This document shows, piece after piece, positions 44,861-54,338 of a DNA stretch of 64,000 bases (position 1 is its first letter; each line of letters opens with the position of its first letter). The DNA lies in NCBI GenBank assembly GCA_049578985.1, contig JBAUMZ010000070.1:1-64000 (forward strand). The letters are read 5' to 3'. The stretch comes from TH5896 sp049578985. Its GTDB lineage: Archaea > Thermoproteota > Nitrososphaeria > Nitrososphaerales > Nitrososphaeraceae. The translations under genes and the position numbers were made by a program. Below the pieces are notes generated by a model. That model searched no databases. It was not told the DNA's origin and saw nothing but the letters and a program-made list of their open reading frames with translations.

Positions 44861-45067
44861 CTAGTATGAATGGAATTCTATTTTATGAAGCTTTAATTCT
44901 TTCAACGTTCCGAACAACTCAGAACATTTTTCGCACTTCCATTGGTTCGCTCTGGCCAGTTCGTAGCTTTTGTAAGTAGCATCCTTACTTTCATACTTTC
45001 TTGTTTTGAAATTATATACAGACTGATTATAGTTTACCCGGTACTTCAACTTAGAAAAGTCTATCAA
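44861..45067 (-). CDS. Small C2H2 zinc-finger protein (68 aa)
   Basis: This 68-residue protein has an N-terminal basic, aromatic part (KYRVNYNQSVYNFKTRKYES) and a C-terminal C2H2 finger: CEKC at 44-47, then LKLHKIEFH, giving C-x2-C-x12-H-x4-H with the hydrophobic F and L between. The start is TTG 45067 (no ATG in frame). Probably DNA-binding. No operon partner; AT-rich spacers on both sides. Confidence 0.6.
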   Translation of the reverse strand: MIDFSKLKYRVNYNQSVYNFKTRKYESKDATYKSYELARANQWKCEKCSELFGTLKELKLHKIEFHSY

Positions 45068-45237
45068 CGTATCTCTTTCTTTTGCGGCATCTTAAAAACT
45101 ATATGTTACATATATGAATAAAATTTAGTTGTAACATTGAATGTGTTGTTTAATCAGAAAAACTTTCAGTGTAAAATATGTAGGCCCTATTCTTACGTTC
45201 AAGTTTTAAGAAGTATAGTTATATTTTACCTTATTAG

Positions 45238-46077
45238 TTAGATAAGACTGACAAGTATTAGGGATCCTATTAGGAAACAATAAAACGAAAATAGGTAGAA
45301 TTCTCCTTTGTTGATGATGCTAATTAGGAATTTTATTGATACATATCCCACAGCAGCAGCTGAAAGTGTCCCGATTATATAAGATTGTAGTGGAATTTGT
45401 AATATTTCAACTTGAGAAAGGCTATGTGCAAAAACCAAATCATAACCCCATGCCCCTAGAATCGCTGGAATTGAAAGCAAGAAGGAATATGTAATAAGTT
45501 CGGATCTTTTAATGTGCCTGAACATCCCAATAGAGATAGTTGCCCCACTTCTTGAAATGCTTGAGAAAATGGAGAGTCCTTGTCCCACGCCTATCAGAAC
45601 GGCATCGATTTTTCCTATCGAATTTGTGCCCTTACCGATAAACTTTGTGACAAAAACCATAGCTCCGCTGATTATGAAACCCAACCCTATTGACCACATA
45701 CTGTAAAAGGATTCCTCAAAGATCGATCTAAACGATACGGCCATCAAAGCCGTAGGAATCATTCCTAGAATAATAAGTAAGAGGAACTTTCTACCCCACT
45801 TAATGCTCTTTAACTCCTCTTCGGTATCCTTTTGGTCGCTAACCTTTTGGTGAATTGATTTAACTCTAACTGACTTTAGTATCAATATAAGTTCACGCCG
45901 GTAGACCGCAATAACTGCTGCAAGTGTACCAAGATGTAGTACGATATCAAAAAAAATTGGAACCTGAAGATTCATAGCGAGCTGAACTAAAGCCAGATGC
46001 CCCGAGCTAGAAATTGGAAGCCATTCTGTAAGCCCTTGAACAATACCTAGAATCAATGCCTGGATTGCATCTATCAT
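45238..46077 (-). CDS. uppP: Undecaprenyl-diphosphatase-like (UppP/BacA) phosphatase
   Basis: This 279-residue integral membrane phosphatase of the BacA/UppP family recycles polyprenyl diphosphate lipid carriers; in archaea the lipid is likely dolichyl- or a related polyprenyl diphosphate used in protein glycosylation. Motifs: ALILGIVQGLTEWLPISSSGH at the start and SRSGATISIG, the two catalytic loops, plus about eight helices. A soluble insert around residues 68-95 is longer than in bacteria. ATG 46077; single gene. Confidence 0.9.
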   Translation of the reverse strand: MIDAIQALILGIVQGLTEWLPISSSGHLALVQLAMNLQVPIFFDIVLHLGTLAAVIAVYRRELILILKSVRVKSIHQKVSDQKDTEEELKSIKWGRKFLLLIILGMIPTALMAVSFRSIFEESFYSMWSIGLGFIISGAMVFVTKFIGKGTNSIGKIDAVLIGVGQGLSIFSSISRSGATISIGMFRHIKRSELITYSFLLSIPAILGAWGYDLVFAHSLSQVEILQIPLQSYIIGTLSAAAVGYVSIKFLISIINKGEFYLFSFYCFLIGSLILVSLI

Positions 46078-46454
46078 GATACAGGGGATAAATTAGATAC
46101 CCTATTTAATTTCACACTAGGGACGATCTATTGAGGTAAGTAGTTAATAGTTAATAGACCCTTCTTGTTAATTTGAATGTGAAGAAATAAAACTAAAATT
46201 ATAACCTGACTTTAAATGATTAAATGTGGATATCTAGGTTACGTATGAAAGTTGAAGAAAAAATAGTACCGGGATTAATACTGAAAACAGCCTAGTTTTC
46301 GCTTTAGATCAATGTTGTAGTCAGGAAAATCGAGAGGGCACAACAAATACTATATTTTTTACGCATCAGGAGGTGATTTCCTCTCCGATTTAATTTGAAT
46401 GGATTCAACGGAATTGGGAATCTCTTAATATAGTAAGCATGAGATTTCTTGGCA
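46078..46454. other. 377-bp intergenic region, no gene seen
   Basis: AT-rich; GTTAATAG occurs twice in tandem at about 46142-46156. A TATA-like TTAATATAG (46424-46432) lies roughly 25 bp before ATG 46455 and may be its promoter. Confidence 0.35.
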
Positions 46455-46766
46455 ATGTCAAAATGCACAGTTCATTCAGATTTCTTTGATGACAACTGTG
46501 TAGAATGCAAGAGAGAATATGCAGATTTGAAAGGACATGATCACCTTTCTCAAGTAACAAAAAAAGTAAGACGTAGAACATCAAAGGTTAGATCTTCAAG
46601 TTATAAAGAATTTACCGAGGAAAGAGCCAAAAAACTCTATGAGGATCTGATCTTGCAATATTTGGGTAAAGATATCGGCGAACTGGAAGCGGCTGAACGT
46701 GCAAGGGCAATAATTAGAAAGCAATGTATCGTGAGAGGAACTAAAGTCTGGCCGTGGGCTGGATAA
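46455..46766 (+). CDS. Hypothetical protein with N-terminal Cys/His zinc knuckle
   Basis: This 103-residue protein has a knuckle CxxH-x8-CxxC at the start (CTVHSDFFDDNCVEC) and a basic linker (KKVRRRTSKVRSSSYK). A helical domain follows (YEDLILQYLGKDIGELEAAERARAIIRKQC) and it ends in WPWAG. It appears nucleic-acid-related and well formed. ATG 46455 is preferred to TTG 46449. Family not recognised; the pattern looks conserved and probably thaumarchaeal. Confidence 0.58.
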   Translation: MSKCTVHSDFFDDNCVECKREYADLKGHDHLSQVTKKVRRRTSKVRSSSYKEFTEERAKKLYEDLILQYLGKDIGELEAAERARAIIRKQCIVRGTKVWPWAG

Positions 46767-46950
46767 TCAGTTTCGTTTCGATAAAATTCTAATCGAGAGT
46801 GAAGGCTTTGACGTGATTAAAAACAAGATCTGAGTGTCACTCATATCCCATAGGTATCGTCTGTAAACCTTCCATTCCATTGTTTGTGTTGCACCTACTC
46901 TCCTACTCTCCAATATTTATAAATACTAACAGCCAATACACCTTGCTGAA

Positions 46951-47172
46951 TTGCGTCCGATACTCATAGCGGCCATGGCAGTGGGCATGAATGTACCTCT
47001 GATGGTCCTTCTTGTGGGCTCGGTCACGTTTATGAAATGGAGCTTTGGAGACGAACCGTACACCTCATTGTCTATGCTTCTTGGAATTGTGGCAATTCCA
47101 TTTGGCATTGGTTTAATAACAATCTCCTTGGAGGTTAGGAAGAACTACAAGGATCGGATTCGAACAGAATAA
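46951..47172 (+). CDS. Small membrane protein (73 aa)
   Basis: This 73-residue protein has two hydrophobic helices (about residues 4-27 and 42-60) and a charged C-terminus (EVRKNYKDRIRTE). It has a TATA box ATATTTATAAAT (46911-46922) about 30 bp upstream of TTG 46951, giving a leaderless transcript. Function unknown. Confidence 0.5.
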   Translation: MRPILIAAMAVGMNVPLMVLLVGSVTFMKWSFGDEPYTSLSMLLGIVAIPFGIGLITISLEVRKNYKDRIRTE

Positions 47173-48183
47173 TACGAACGAGGGTTGGTCGGTGCCCATC
47201 GGAAAGGAGTGTATGCATTATCGTTTTGGTTCTACTCCATGCGACCCTTTCGAAGTGACTTGATCCTCTCAATGTAGAGGTATCTATTTGAGAGCTGTAG
47301 ATATAATTTGTAGCTGGTAGAGAAGGTCATGATTAACAAGTAGCTTTTATTGTAGGAATTAAGTGGATTAACCTTTATCTTAAGAGTGGTATCAAAACCC
47401 TAGGCCCGATCGTGTAAATCAATTAGGTACAATTCATCATGGCTCGAATTATAAGAGAATTATTTTCGATTAGACATGATACTGACATATAATTTGAAGC
47501 TAAAAGCTCTCACCTTGTAAAATATTCTAAACGAATGAATAAGTATGATTAGGGAGTCTATGCTCTACTCTCATTATAATTAGGTATAGTCTTTTGCTCA
47601 TGGAGCCTGATAAACATGTTATTGTTTGTCCGATTTCGAAGTCTCACGACTAGTGCCTCATCGATATCATTTGATGTCCATTTCGTTCGCATGAATTCTT
47701 ACACTTTTCTAGAATTACTCCTAGCTGGAATATACGGATTGTGTATGAATTCTATGGTATATTATGTATTAAATAATAATCTATATGATCAATACATTCC
47801 CAAGTACAAGACAAGACGACATTACCTACCCTTTTTTTTACTTTCTGATTCTCGATAACCTGTTAATTGAGAAATCTCAATTACCAGCCGCGAGTTATTC
47901 TGTCTCCACATCCCGCATTTGCAGGCAATTATGAAAAGAGTCAAAATATAGTACAGACATTATGCTGTTCACTTCTCATGGCAATGAGAACAGTGCAGCA
48001 GTTGTAGTAAATGCGTGTGGGGAAAAAACCAAGAGGTCAGTGAAAGCTTTGCTCCATTTAATGTGGAGCAAGAAATAGTACTATTGATACATAACCCGTT
48101 CTATCTTGCTGCGCTCTGAGATGTCCGTCTCTAGGTTCAACTCATAGCGCGGGTGATTTCGGAAAAAAGTATTAGTACTTGAG
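47173..48183. other. 1-kb gene-poor region
   Basis: The only frames are short. One, 47691-47858 (plus, 55 residues, MNSYTFLELLLAGIYG start with one hydrophobic segment), might be a small membrane protein but lacks a ribosome-binding site. A hairpin TTGCTCCA-7-TGGAGCAA lies at 48049-48071, about 110 bp beyond the ppx stop. No poly-T run follows it. Confidence 0.35.
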
Positions 48184-49728
48184 TCATTCCCCAACCTTCA
48201 CCTCGATGTCATCGGATTCTAAAGATATATTATAATCTACTTTGATGCCTAATGACAAGATTAAAGATTTTCTTGCTTCTTCAACCAAGTAACTTGGAAA
48301 TTTAGACAGATCGTTAGATCTAAGATCGATTTGGAAAATGTTTCCGTCGTACGTTACATATTGTATAGTCGCATGACTCTTTTCAATGGCAGCAATAAAG
48401 TTAAGACACGAAGATATCTTTTCGATCGATCTTTTGTTTTGTGGTGTATGAAGAATCGACTTATATTTCGCAAATAAGCGATTAGAAGCCTTTGGCTTCT
48501 TTGAATATATAATAGAAAGACATAGAACTAGCATCTCACCGTGACTCAGATTCTTGTATTCATCGTCTATCAGGGCATAGAATAAAGTGTTTGTATTAAG
48601 GATGCTACGGAATTGATGGACCCTTTGAAGAGCTTCAATCAAGATTTGAAATTCTCTCTCCTTTAATAGTCCAGCAGATAATAGCCTCTCCAGAAAGTCG
48701 TGATAGTGACTTGGTGGGGATATACGCCTGCATCCTGTCTTGACAACGTGCTCGGCTTGCAAACGAAGATTTGGTTTGATATTATCTGAAGATAGATACC
48801 CGGCATCGTTAACGAAAGAAAGTACCAGGCCTTCTCTCAATCCTTCAGTACATACTACGACAGAGTCATACCCAAGTTTTCTCATAAGCAATGATATGAC
48901 GTAACACCCAGGAACAACTGTATCAGCTCTGCTACTTCCTATTGATTCAATTTCGGTAATTTCAGCTATCGACAAACCAGATAGTTTTTCAGTTATACCT
49001 TCTATATGTTCAATCTTCATCTTATAATTATTGATCTTGTCTAAAGGATAGTTGGTTAGATCTTGATCGTACTGTGCTACCGTTCGAAGTGTCCCCCCTA
49101 CTCCAACAAGAGTAACATCAGGACTAAAGGCGAATTGTTTCCTATCAGGAAGCGATTTTAGAATACGCTGCTCGAGCTTGATGAGACGCTTTCTAGCGTA
49201 CTTTTTTCCCTGGTCTTCGTTTTTCTGATTCAACATTCTCGCCATTCGTAAGGCACCCAACGGAAGTGAGAGATGATTGCGAATCTCGAAATCCTGAGAA
49301 TGTACTAACTCCAAGCTCCCTCCTCCTAGGTCGAAGAAAAGGGCATCGGAGATACATGTCGAATAGAGAGCTCCACACCATGAATAATACGATTCTTCTT
49401 TATGTGAAAGTATCCTAAATGAGAATCCGGTCTTCTCATAAATATCGGATATAAACTTTTTTCTATTTTTTGCCTCTCGTACAGCACTGGTCGCCACCGC
49501 CAGAATATTTCTTACGTCGTCGGATACTAATATATCTCTAAATAGCCGAAGACTTTCAATCGTATCTCTACTCGCTACTTCACTAAGATAACCGCTTTCA
49601 GTCAGTCCTCTACCGATTTTTGTCTTGATGCTTCGTCTATCATAAGCCCTAAATGTGCCATCAGAGTTTACCTTATAACATACTAATTTAACGGAATTGT
49701 ATCCTAAATCGATAACAGAGAGCTTCAA
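48184..49728 (-). CDS. ppx: Ppx/GppA exopolyphosphatase
   Basis: This 514-residue member of the Ppx/GppA sugar-kinase-fold phosphatases releases phosphate from polyphosphate (or ppGpp-type nucleotides in bacteria). Motifs: DLGYNSVKLVCY (phosphate 1), ATSAVREAKN, FFDLGGGSLELV (phosphate 2) and LPLGALRM; a C-terminal HD-like helical domain covers about residues 310-500. TTG 49728 with GGGAAGGAA upstream. It sits with sixA and pst/phoU genes, supporting a polyphosphate/phosphate role. A polyP kinase is not in the window. Confidence 0.88.
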   Translation of the reverse strand: MKLSVIDLGYNSVKLVCYKVNSDGTFRAYDRRSIKTKIGRGLTESGYLSEVASRDTIESLRLFRDILVSDDVRNILAVATSAVREAKNRKKFISDIYEKTGFSFRILSHKEESYYSWCGALYSTCISDALFFDLGGGSLELVHSQDFEIRNHLSLPLGALRMARMLNQKNEDQGKKYARKRLIKLEQRILKSLPDRKQFAFSPDVTLVGVGGTLRTVAQYDQDLTNYPLDKINNYKMKIEHIEGITEKLSGLSIAEITEIESIGSSRADTVVPGCYVISLLMRKLGYDSVVVCTEGLREGLVLSFVNDAGYLSSDNIKPNLRLQAEHVVKTGCRRISPPSHYHDFLERLLSAGLLKEREFQILIEALQRVHQFRSILNTNTLFYALIDDEYKNLSHGEMLVLCLSIIYSKKPKASNRLFAKYKSILHTPQNKRSIEKISSCLNFIAAIEKSHATIQYVTYDGNIFQIDLRSNDLSKFPSYLVEEARKSLILSLGIKVDYNISLESDDIEVKVGE

Positions 49729-49798
49729 TTCCTTCCCTCAAAAGATCCACGGACTAGATAATTAAGTAGTCCTTGCAAGTATCCAAATCTCCGAATGC

Positions 49799-50323
49799 TC
49801 AAATGGTCCGCGGCCGTCGCATTAATCTTGGACTCAACAGCCAGCGTAACTCAGCAGTCATTTTGGGAAAATACGACAGAATCCTAAGCTTAGCGAAGCC
49901 TCCTTTCTTAAGCACCAGATTTCCGCTTGGATTTCCGAATGCAATCTCCGATATAAACGAACTAAGAAAAGGTTCATGACCTACCACGAGAATTGTTGAA
50001 TCTTCCTTGAGTTTGGAAAGTTTATCAACGAGAGCTTGTTTAGCCGCTTCCGGTTTAAGTTCGTCCCAATCTTGTAAATTGTTGGCGACCTTGAAAATCC
50101 TGGACACAATAAATGCAGTCTGATGTGCCCTTTTTAGTGGACTAGAGATAATCAGACTAAATTTGATATTTAGGGTTTTCAGAAAATATGAAATCTCTTC
50201 TATTTCTTTTTTACCCGACATGGTTAGAGGCCGATCGGCATCAGAGGCAGATGGACCAGATCGAATATTCTTGACCGCCTCCCCATGGCGCATTACATAT
50301 AATTCCAATTTTGACTTATTCAA
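49799..50323 (-). CDS. SixA-like histidine phosphatase
   Basis: This 174-residue protein is of the histidine-phosphatase (phosphoglycerate-mutase) superfamily, short SixA-type. RHG motif at LYVMRHGEA, SPLKRAHQTA (second Arg), and VGHEPFL (catalytic His) are all present. SixA removes phosphate from phospho-histidine proteins in bacteria. Here it lies 70 bp upstream of ppx on the same strand, so it may instead act on phosphorylated metabolites or regulators in phosphate metabolism. TTG start. Confidence 0.8.
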   Translation of the reverse strand: MNKSKLELYVMRHGEAVKNIRSGPSASDADRPLTMSGKKEIEEISYFLKTLNIKFSLIISSPLKRAHQTAFIVSRIFKVANNLQDWDELKPEAAKQALVDKLSKLKEDSTILVVGHEPFLSSFISEIAFGNPSGNLVLKKGGFAKLRILSYFPKMTAELRWLLSPRLMRRPRTI

Positions 50324-50784
50324 TCGGCATACTATATATTATATTTTTTAATTATGAGATCGAAGAGCCGGTTGAAAACACTATTCGTTCCGTAATCGCT
50401 TATCATTAGCCAATTCCTATCTGATATATATTAGCATAGCTTATCAATGGTCAGACAAAGTACAATAAAATCAATGTCGAGTACAATAAAATCAATGTAC
50501 TTTGTCGATTAATATAGCTCTACAGGATCTATATGGTATCAAACAGCTTTATTTATATTACCAATAACGGTAACCTTTCATTATCTTAATTAGCATGTCC
50601 AACGACAAAGATCTTGGGATAATCTAAGGAAACTCATTCCCTGTTTCACCGTGTTTTTCCTTGGTTTACTTTCCTATAGAAATCAAGTAAATGATATTTT
50701 CTGACTTGTAGTCTAGGTTATCAGGATTCCGATATCCCTTTCCCTAAAAAATTAACAGTTTTATAATCTCTTCTCATATATCCA
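50324..50784. promoter_or_regulatory. Divergent spacer with repeat element and promoters
   Basis: 461 bp between the SixA-like and HAD genes. It contains the nested repeat element at 50454-50506 and, on the plus strand, a TATA-like GTTTTATAATC (50757-50767) before the HAD gene. Several ATATATTA runs give possible promoters on the minus strand too. Confidence 0.45.
50454..50506. repeat. Direct repeats nested inside an 11-bp inverted repeat
   Basis: A 19-bp unit (AGTACAATAAAATCAATGT) occurs at 50459-50477 and again at 50480-50498. The ends are a perfect inverted repeat: GACAAAGTACA (50454-50464) and TGTACTTTGTC (50496-50506). The whole lies between two phosphate-metabolism genes. Confidence 0.85.
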
Positions 50785-51357
50785 TTGAATATTGTGAATA
50801 CATTAGGCTCTACTAAGACTTTTGCTTTAGATTTTGATTCGGTCTTGGCAGACACGATGGTTATTTGGGTAAAGGAATACAATGAAAGGTACCATACAAA
50901 TATCACTAAGAATGATATCTATGCGTGGGATATTTCTAGAATTCTTCCGATTGCTTCTCAGGAGATTTCAGAATTATTTAACTATGTGTGGGAATATCGA
51001 TGGGAAGAGGTTCCCCCATGCGAACCCAATCAGAATAATACAATAGAAACCATACACGAGGGCGGCTTCAGGATTTCAATACTTACCAGAAGGGAGAGAC
51101 CGACCGTATCGTACGTGGCTAGCTGGCTTGATTATCATGATATTTTTTCGGATGACCTCATATTTGTATACGATGCCATGCCTAAATCAGAGTATCCTTT
51201 CGATTTTATACTAGATGACTCGCCTACCAATCTTATTGACATAACTGCACCAAAGATAGGAATACTATATGACCAACCATGGAACAAGGACTTTCAATGG
51301 CCAGTGAGAATTAAGTCGCTTCAAGATGTCACTGCTATAATAGTAGGAGAAGACTGA
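50785..51357 (+). CDS. HAD-family phosphatase, 5'-nucleotidase (NT5C)-like
   Basis: This 187-190 residue HAD-superfamily protein has motif I ALDFDSVLAD (nucleophile Asp), SILTRR (motif II), a basic motif III region near MPKSEYPF and the acidic ILDDSPTN (motif IV). It resembles 5'(3')-deoxyribonucleotidases and the YqfW-type nucleotidases. It dephosphorylates a nucleotide or other small phosphate ester in the cytosol. Starts are TTG 50785 or GTG 50794, both near the predicted transcription start. Confidence 0.75.
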   Translation: MNIVNTLGSTKTFALDFDSVLADTMVIWVKEYNERYHTNITKNDIYAWDISRILPIASQEISELFNYVWEYRWEEVPPCEPNQNNTIETIHEGGFRISILTRRERPTVSYVASWLDYHDIFSDDLIFVYDAMPKSEYPFDFILDDSPTNLIDITAPKIGILYDQPWNKDFQWPVRIKSLQDVTAIIVGED

Positions 51358-51372
51358 AGCTTAGGCTGCTCA

Positions 51373-52455
51373 TTAGGCGTTGTTAGTTCTGGAACTCTTG
51401 TTTAAGTCTATTACGCCTCGAATGGTCTGATTCATAGCTGCTTCAGCAATATCGCTTGCATGTTCAGCGGTCCTTCTTATATCTTCTAATATGAGCTTGA
51501 TATTGAGACCTCTGGCTCCAGGCGAAGGTGATTCACTATTGTCAATAAACGAAAGTACTTCATTCTCAATTAAGCGCATATCATTAGCCTTGTCTACGAT
51601 GCTATCGGCGAGGGAATAATCTCTACGTAAAAAAGCTTCTACCGCATCAGTAATTAGTGCCAGAGATCGCTTACTCATGTTATCTATGAGCTGCAGAGTT
51701 TCCCTATCAATCTTATCCTTTATTGAAACACACTTATCAGCAATCCCAGAAGCATGATCTGCTATACGCTCGATACTCTTTACTGTGACTCTATAGCTTA
51801 AGCAATCAGATGGTTTTCTCAACCCAATCTCCTGCAGAATCCTCTCATTTTGTGTAGCGATTACAAGATTCCGTAAAATGTAGAGACTAAATCTATCTAC
51901 CTCATCATCTGATTTTATAACTGCTTCTGCCAATTCGTGGTTTAATTCGGTCAATGATAGCATTGCATCCCTATGCATTGCTGCAGCAATCAAGAACATA
52001 CGACTCACGGCGGTATTTATTGAGAGTTCAGGCAGGCTCAGGAGCACTTGAATAGTAATTATCTCTGATGCAGCTGCGATTATTTCAGTACCTACCAAAT
52101 TTCTTCGTACTACGTCTCTGACAGCATCTCTTTGCGATGGCAATATTCTTCCCGTCTTTGCCTTTAGGTTAATGATATTATAACCTGCCAAGTACATAGA
52201 GACCACTTTTCGTTTGACGGTATTAGATGATTCAGTGTTTAGCACAGTCGAATTAGCCTCATCGATTGTACTAGGGCTTCTGGCGGCACTTGGAATTATT
52301 GAAAGATAGTTATTTGCTTCACGAACAATGGTCACGGGATCACCTGCCTTAAGACGCATTTCACTCATCCATCTTTTCGGAAGGGAAAGAATGTAAGTAG
52401 ATCTACCTGTAAACTGGATCTTGCGTATTTCATTATTTTCAGGAATTGGACTCAA
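51373..52455 (-). CDS. PhoU-domain protein with N-terminal AbrB/SpoVT DNA-binding domain
   Basis: This 360-residue fusion has a swapped-hairpin AbrB domain (residues 8-55; RKIQFTGRSTYILSLPKRWM and AGDPVTIV) joined to two PhoU three-helix repeats (residues 115-345) with the metal-binding signature ERIADHASGIAD and RRTAEHASDIAE. Archaeal AbrB-PhoU proteins probably sense the Pst transporter state and act at promoters. TTG start 52455. It lies after the plain PhoU in the pst direction and is likely the phosphate regulator of the island. Confidence 0.85.
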   Translation of the reverse strand: MSPIPENNEIRKIQFTGRSTYILSLPKRWMSEMRLKAGDPVTIVREANNYLSIIPSAARSPSTIDEANSTVLNTESSNTVKRKVVSMYLAGYNIINLKAKTGRILPSQRDAVRDVVRRNLVGTEIIAAASEIITIQVLLSLPELSINTAVSRMFLIAAAMHRDAMLSLTELNHELAEAVIKSDDEVDRFSLYILRNLVIATQNERILQEIGLRKPSDCLSYRVTVKSIERIADHASGIADKCVSIKDKIDRETLQLIDNMSKRSLALITDAVEAFLRRDYSLADSIVDKANDMRLIENEVLSFIDNSESPSPGARGLNIKLILEDIRRTAEHASDIAEAAMNQTIRGVIDLNKSSRTNNA

Positions 52456-52599
52456 TAAAATTCAGTTAGTGAAAGAAGATAAAACACGTTACGATAGTTG
52501 ATCATATAGACGCTCCTTATCTATATAGTCTAAATGTATGAACACTAAATTACATTGTACTACTAAAATGCCGCACTTGCATGCAATACTTAGAGAATC

Positions 52600-53268
52600 T
52601 TACGGATTCATTTGAATCCGCCTAGGATTCGCTTTCCCAGTTACTATATATGATACTGAATCTGCAATAAAACAAGCATGATCGGCTATTCTTTCAAGAT
52701 ATCTCAAAACATGAAGTGCGGATATAACGCATCTCGGATCAGCATAAAGCTCCTGTGACTCTTTTTTGGCTGTGACAATTTCTTGCAAATATTTTCGATA
52801 CATCAGATCAACAGTATCATCCATATCATATAGCTTATCTGAAGCCTGCTTGTTCTTAAAATCTAATGCACCAACACTTATGGAAATCATCTCAGAAGTT
52901 ACTTTTGCAGCTTCTGTCACGACAGTTTTATCGCATTCCGAAATCGAACCCATCATATCCAGAACCTCTACAATTTCATATCCATATCCTCCAAACCGTG
53001 AGAGCACATATGACACCTCTAGACATGACCTAATATACCTCAAGTCTGTCGCTACGGGCTGGTATCGCGCTATCAGCTCAAATGCCAAGTCAGATACCTC
53101 CTCCTGGAGCATTCGAAGCTTCTCAGCCCATTCAGACATCTCCTTTTTTTGTACATCGCCTTTCGAGTAGGACTCCAATACAGTTGATACGCAGATCTCC
53201 GAAATCTTGGCCATCTCACCAATAATGTCGCGTGTCCTCTCTATGCCCAAGTCAAGTAATCGAGTCAA
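52600..53268 (-). CDS. phoU: PhoU phosphate-uptake regulator
   Basis: This 222-residue canonical two-repeat PhoU has the second repeat ending in LERIADHACFIADSV (metal-binding motif) and the first with the corresponding SYVLSRFGGYGYEI, partly degenerate. It inhibits or monitors the Pst transporter. TTG start; no ATG/GTG is in frame upstream before a stop. It follows pstB by about 70 bp on the same strand. Confidence 0.86.
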   Translation of the reverse strand: MTRLLDLGIERTRDIIGEMAKISEICVSTVLESYSKGDVQKKEMSEWAEKLRMLQEEVSDLAFELIARYQPVATDLRYIRSCLEVSYVLSRFGGYGYEIVEVLDMMGSISECDKTVVTEAAKVTSEMISISVGALDFKNKQASDKLYDMDDTVDLMYRKYLQEIVTAKKESQELYADPRCVISALHVLRYLERIADHACFIADSVSYIVTGKANPRRIQMNP

Positions 53269-53340
53269 CCTACTTTGACCTGCAAAGCAATCAAGCCAAT
53301 CCTAGGTAAAGTAGTTGAGTGTCCTTTCTTCAGAAGGACA

Positions 53341-54162
53341 CTATCCAAATTTACCACTAACGAATTTCTCAGTAAGTTCTTGTTCGGGATTTTGAAATAT
53401 CTGCTTTGTAAATCCATATTCGATCAGTTCTCCAAGATACATAAACGCTGCCCGATCAGCAACCCTTGCGGCCTGTTGCATATTATGAGTTACTATAATA
53501 ATAGTTAGGTCTTTTTTCAGCTTGTGTACCAATTCTTCGATTTTGGAAGAAGCAATTGGATCGAGAGCTGAAGTGGGTTCATCCATCAACAAAATCTCCG
53601 GCTGCATTGCCAACGCCCTTGCAATACAAAGTCGCTGTTGCTGACCTCCTGAAAGACCCATTCCCGGTTTGTCCAGCTCATTTTTGACCTCCTCCCAAAG
53701 ACCTGCGCCGTCTAAGCTCTCCTCTACTATTTCTCTAATCAGCTTCTTGTCTCTGATACCGTTTAGCTTCAGACCCGCTGCAACGTTGTCAAAAATGCTC
53801 ATGGTAGGAAAAGGATTAGGCTTCTGAAAAACCATGCCGATTCTCCTCTTTATTATAACGGGATCAATGGACTTGCCGTAAATGTCGATACCATCCAGTA
53901 TTACTTGTCCCTGAGCTTTAGCCCCTGGCGTCATCTCATGCATTCGATTTAGGCACCTTATCAGGGTAGTCTTGCCGCATCCTGAAGGGCCCATGAAGGC
54001 AGTAGCAGAATTCTCCTCGATCTCCAAGTTAATGTTTTTTAAGGCTTGTTTTGAACCAAACCATGCATTCACTCCTTTGATCGAAACTTTTGATCTATGA
54101 TAAGGTTCTTCGACACCTCGTGCTGTTTCAGCTTTATGGTTGCTAATCTCTTCAGCAGACAA
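53341..54162 (-). CDS. pstB: Phosphate ABC transporter ATP-binding protein
   Basis: This 273-residue PstB has Walker A GPSGCGKTT (58-66), Q-loop in VFQKPNPFP, ABC signature LSGGQQQR (169-176) and Walker B LLMDEPTSALD. It powers high-affinity phosphate import through PstC-PstA. TTG start, preceded by an AT-rich stretch with strong TATA-like elements (54204-54230), so pstB-phoU may have their own promoter apart from pstCA. Confidence 0.95.
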   Translation of the reverse strand: MSAEEISNHKAETARGVEEPYHRSKVSIKGVNAWFGSKQALKNINLEIEENSATAFMGPSGCGKTTLIRCLNRMHEMTPGAKAQGQVILDGIDIYGKSIDPVIIKRRIGMVFQKPNPFPTMSIFDNVAAGLKLNGIRDKKLIREIVEESLDGAGLWEEVKNELDKPGMGLSGGQQQRLCIARALAMQPEILLMDEPTSALDPIASSKIEELVHKLKKDLTIIIVTHNMQQAARVADRAAFMYLGELIEYGFTKQIFQNPEQELTEKFVSGKFG

Positions 54163-54338
54163 CTAATAATGTACCATTAAGGATTGAGAGGATTTAATCT
54201 CTTGTCTATATATATAATATAGAGTATATAGCAAGAATTGTCTAATTCAAACTATATTATATTGGCTTCCTACCAAAGTGCAATCAGCCAACAGGCATAA
54301 GTTGAAAAGAATTAACTTGATTAACCATCAAGTAAGAT

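Noticed and set aside
47616..47858. 80-residue plus-strand frame in the 47-48 kb gap
   Set aside because: First half has shadow-like composition; only the part from 47691 could be a small membrane protein, too weak to call.
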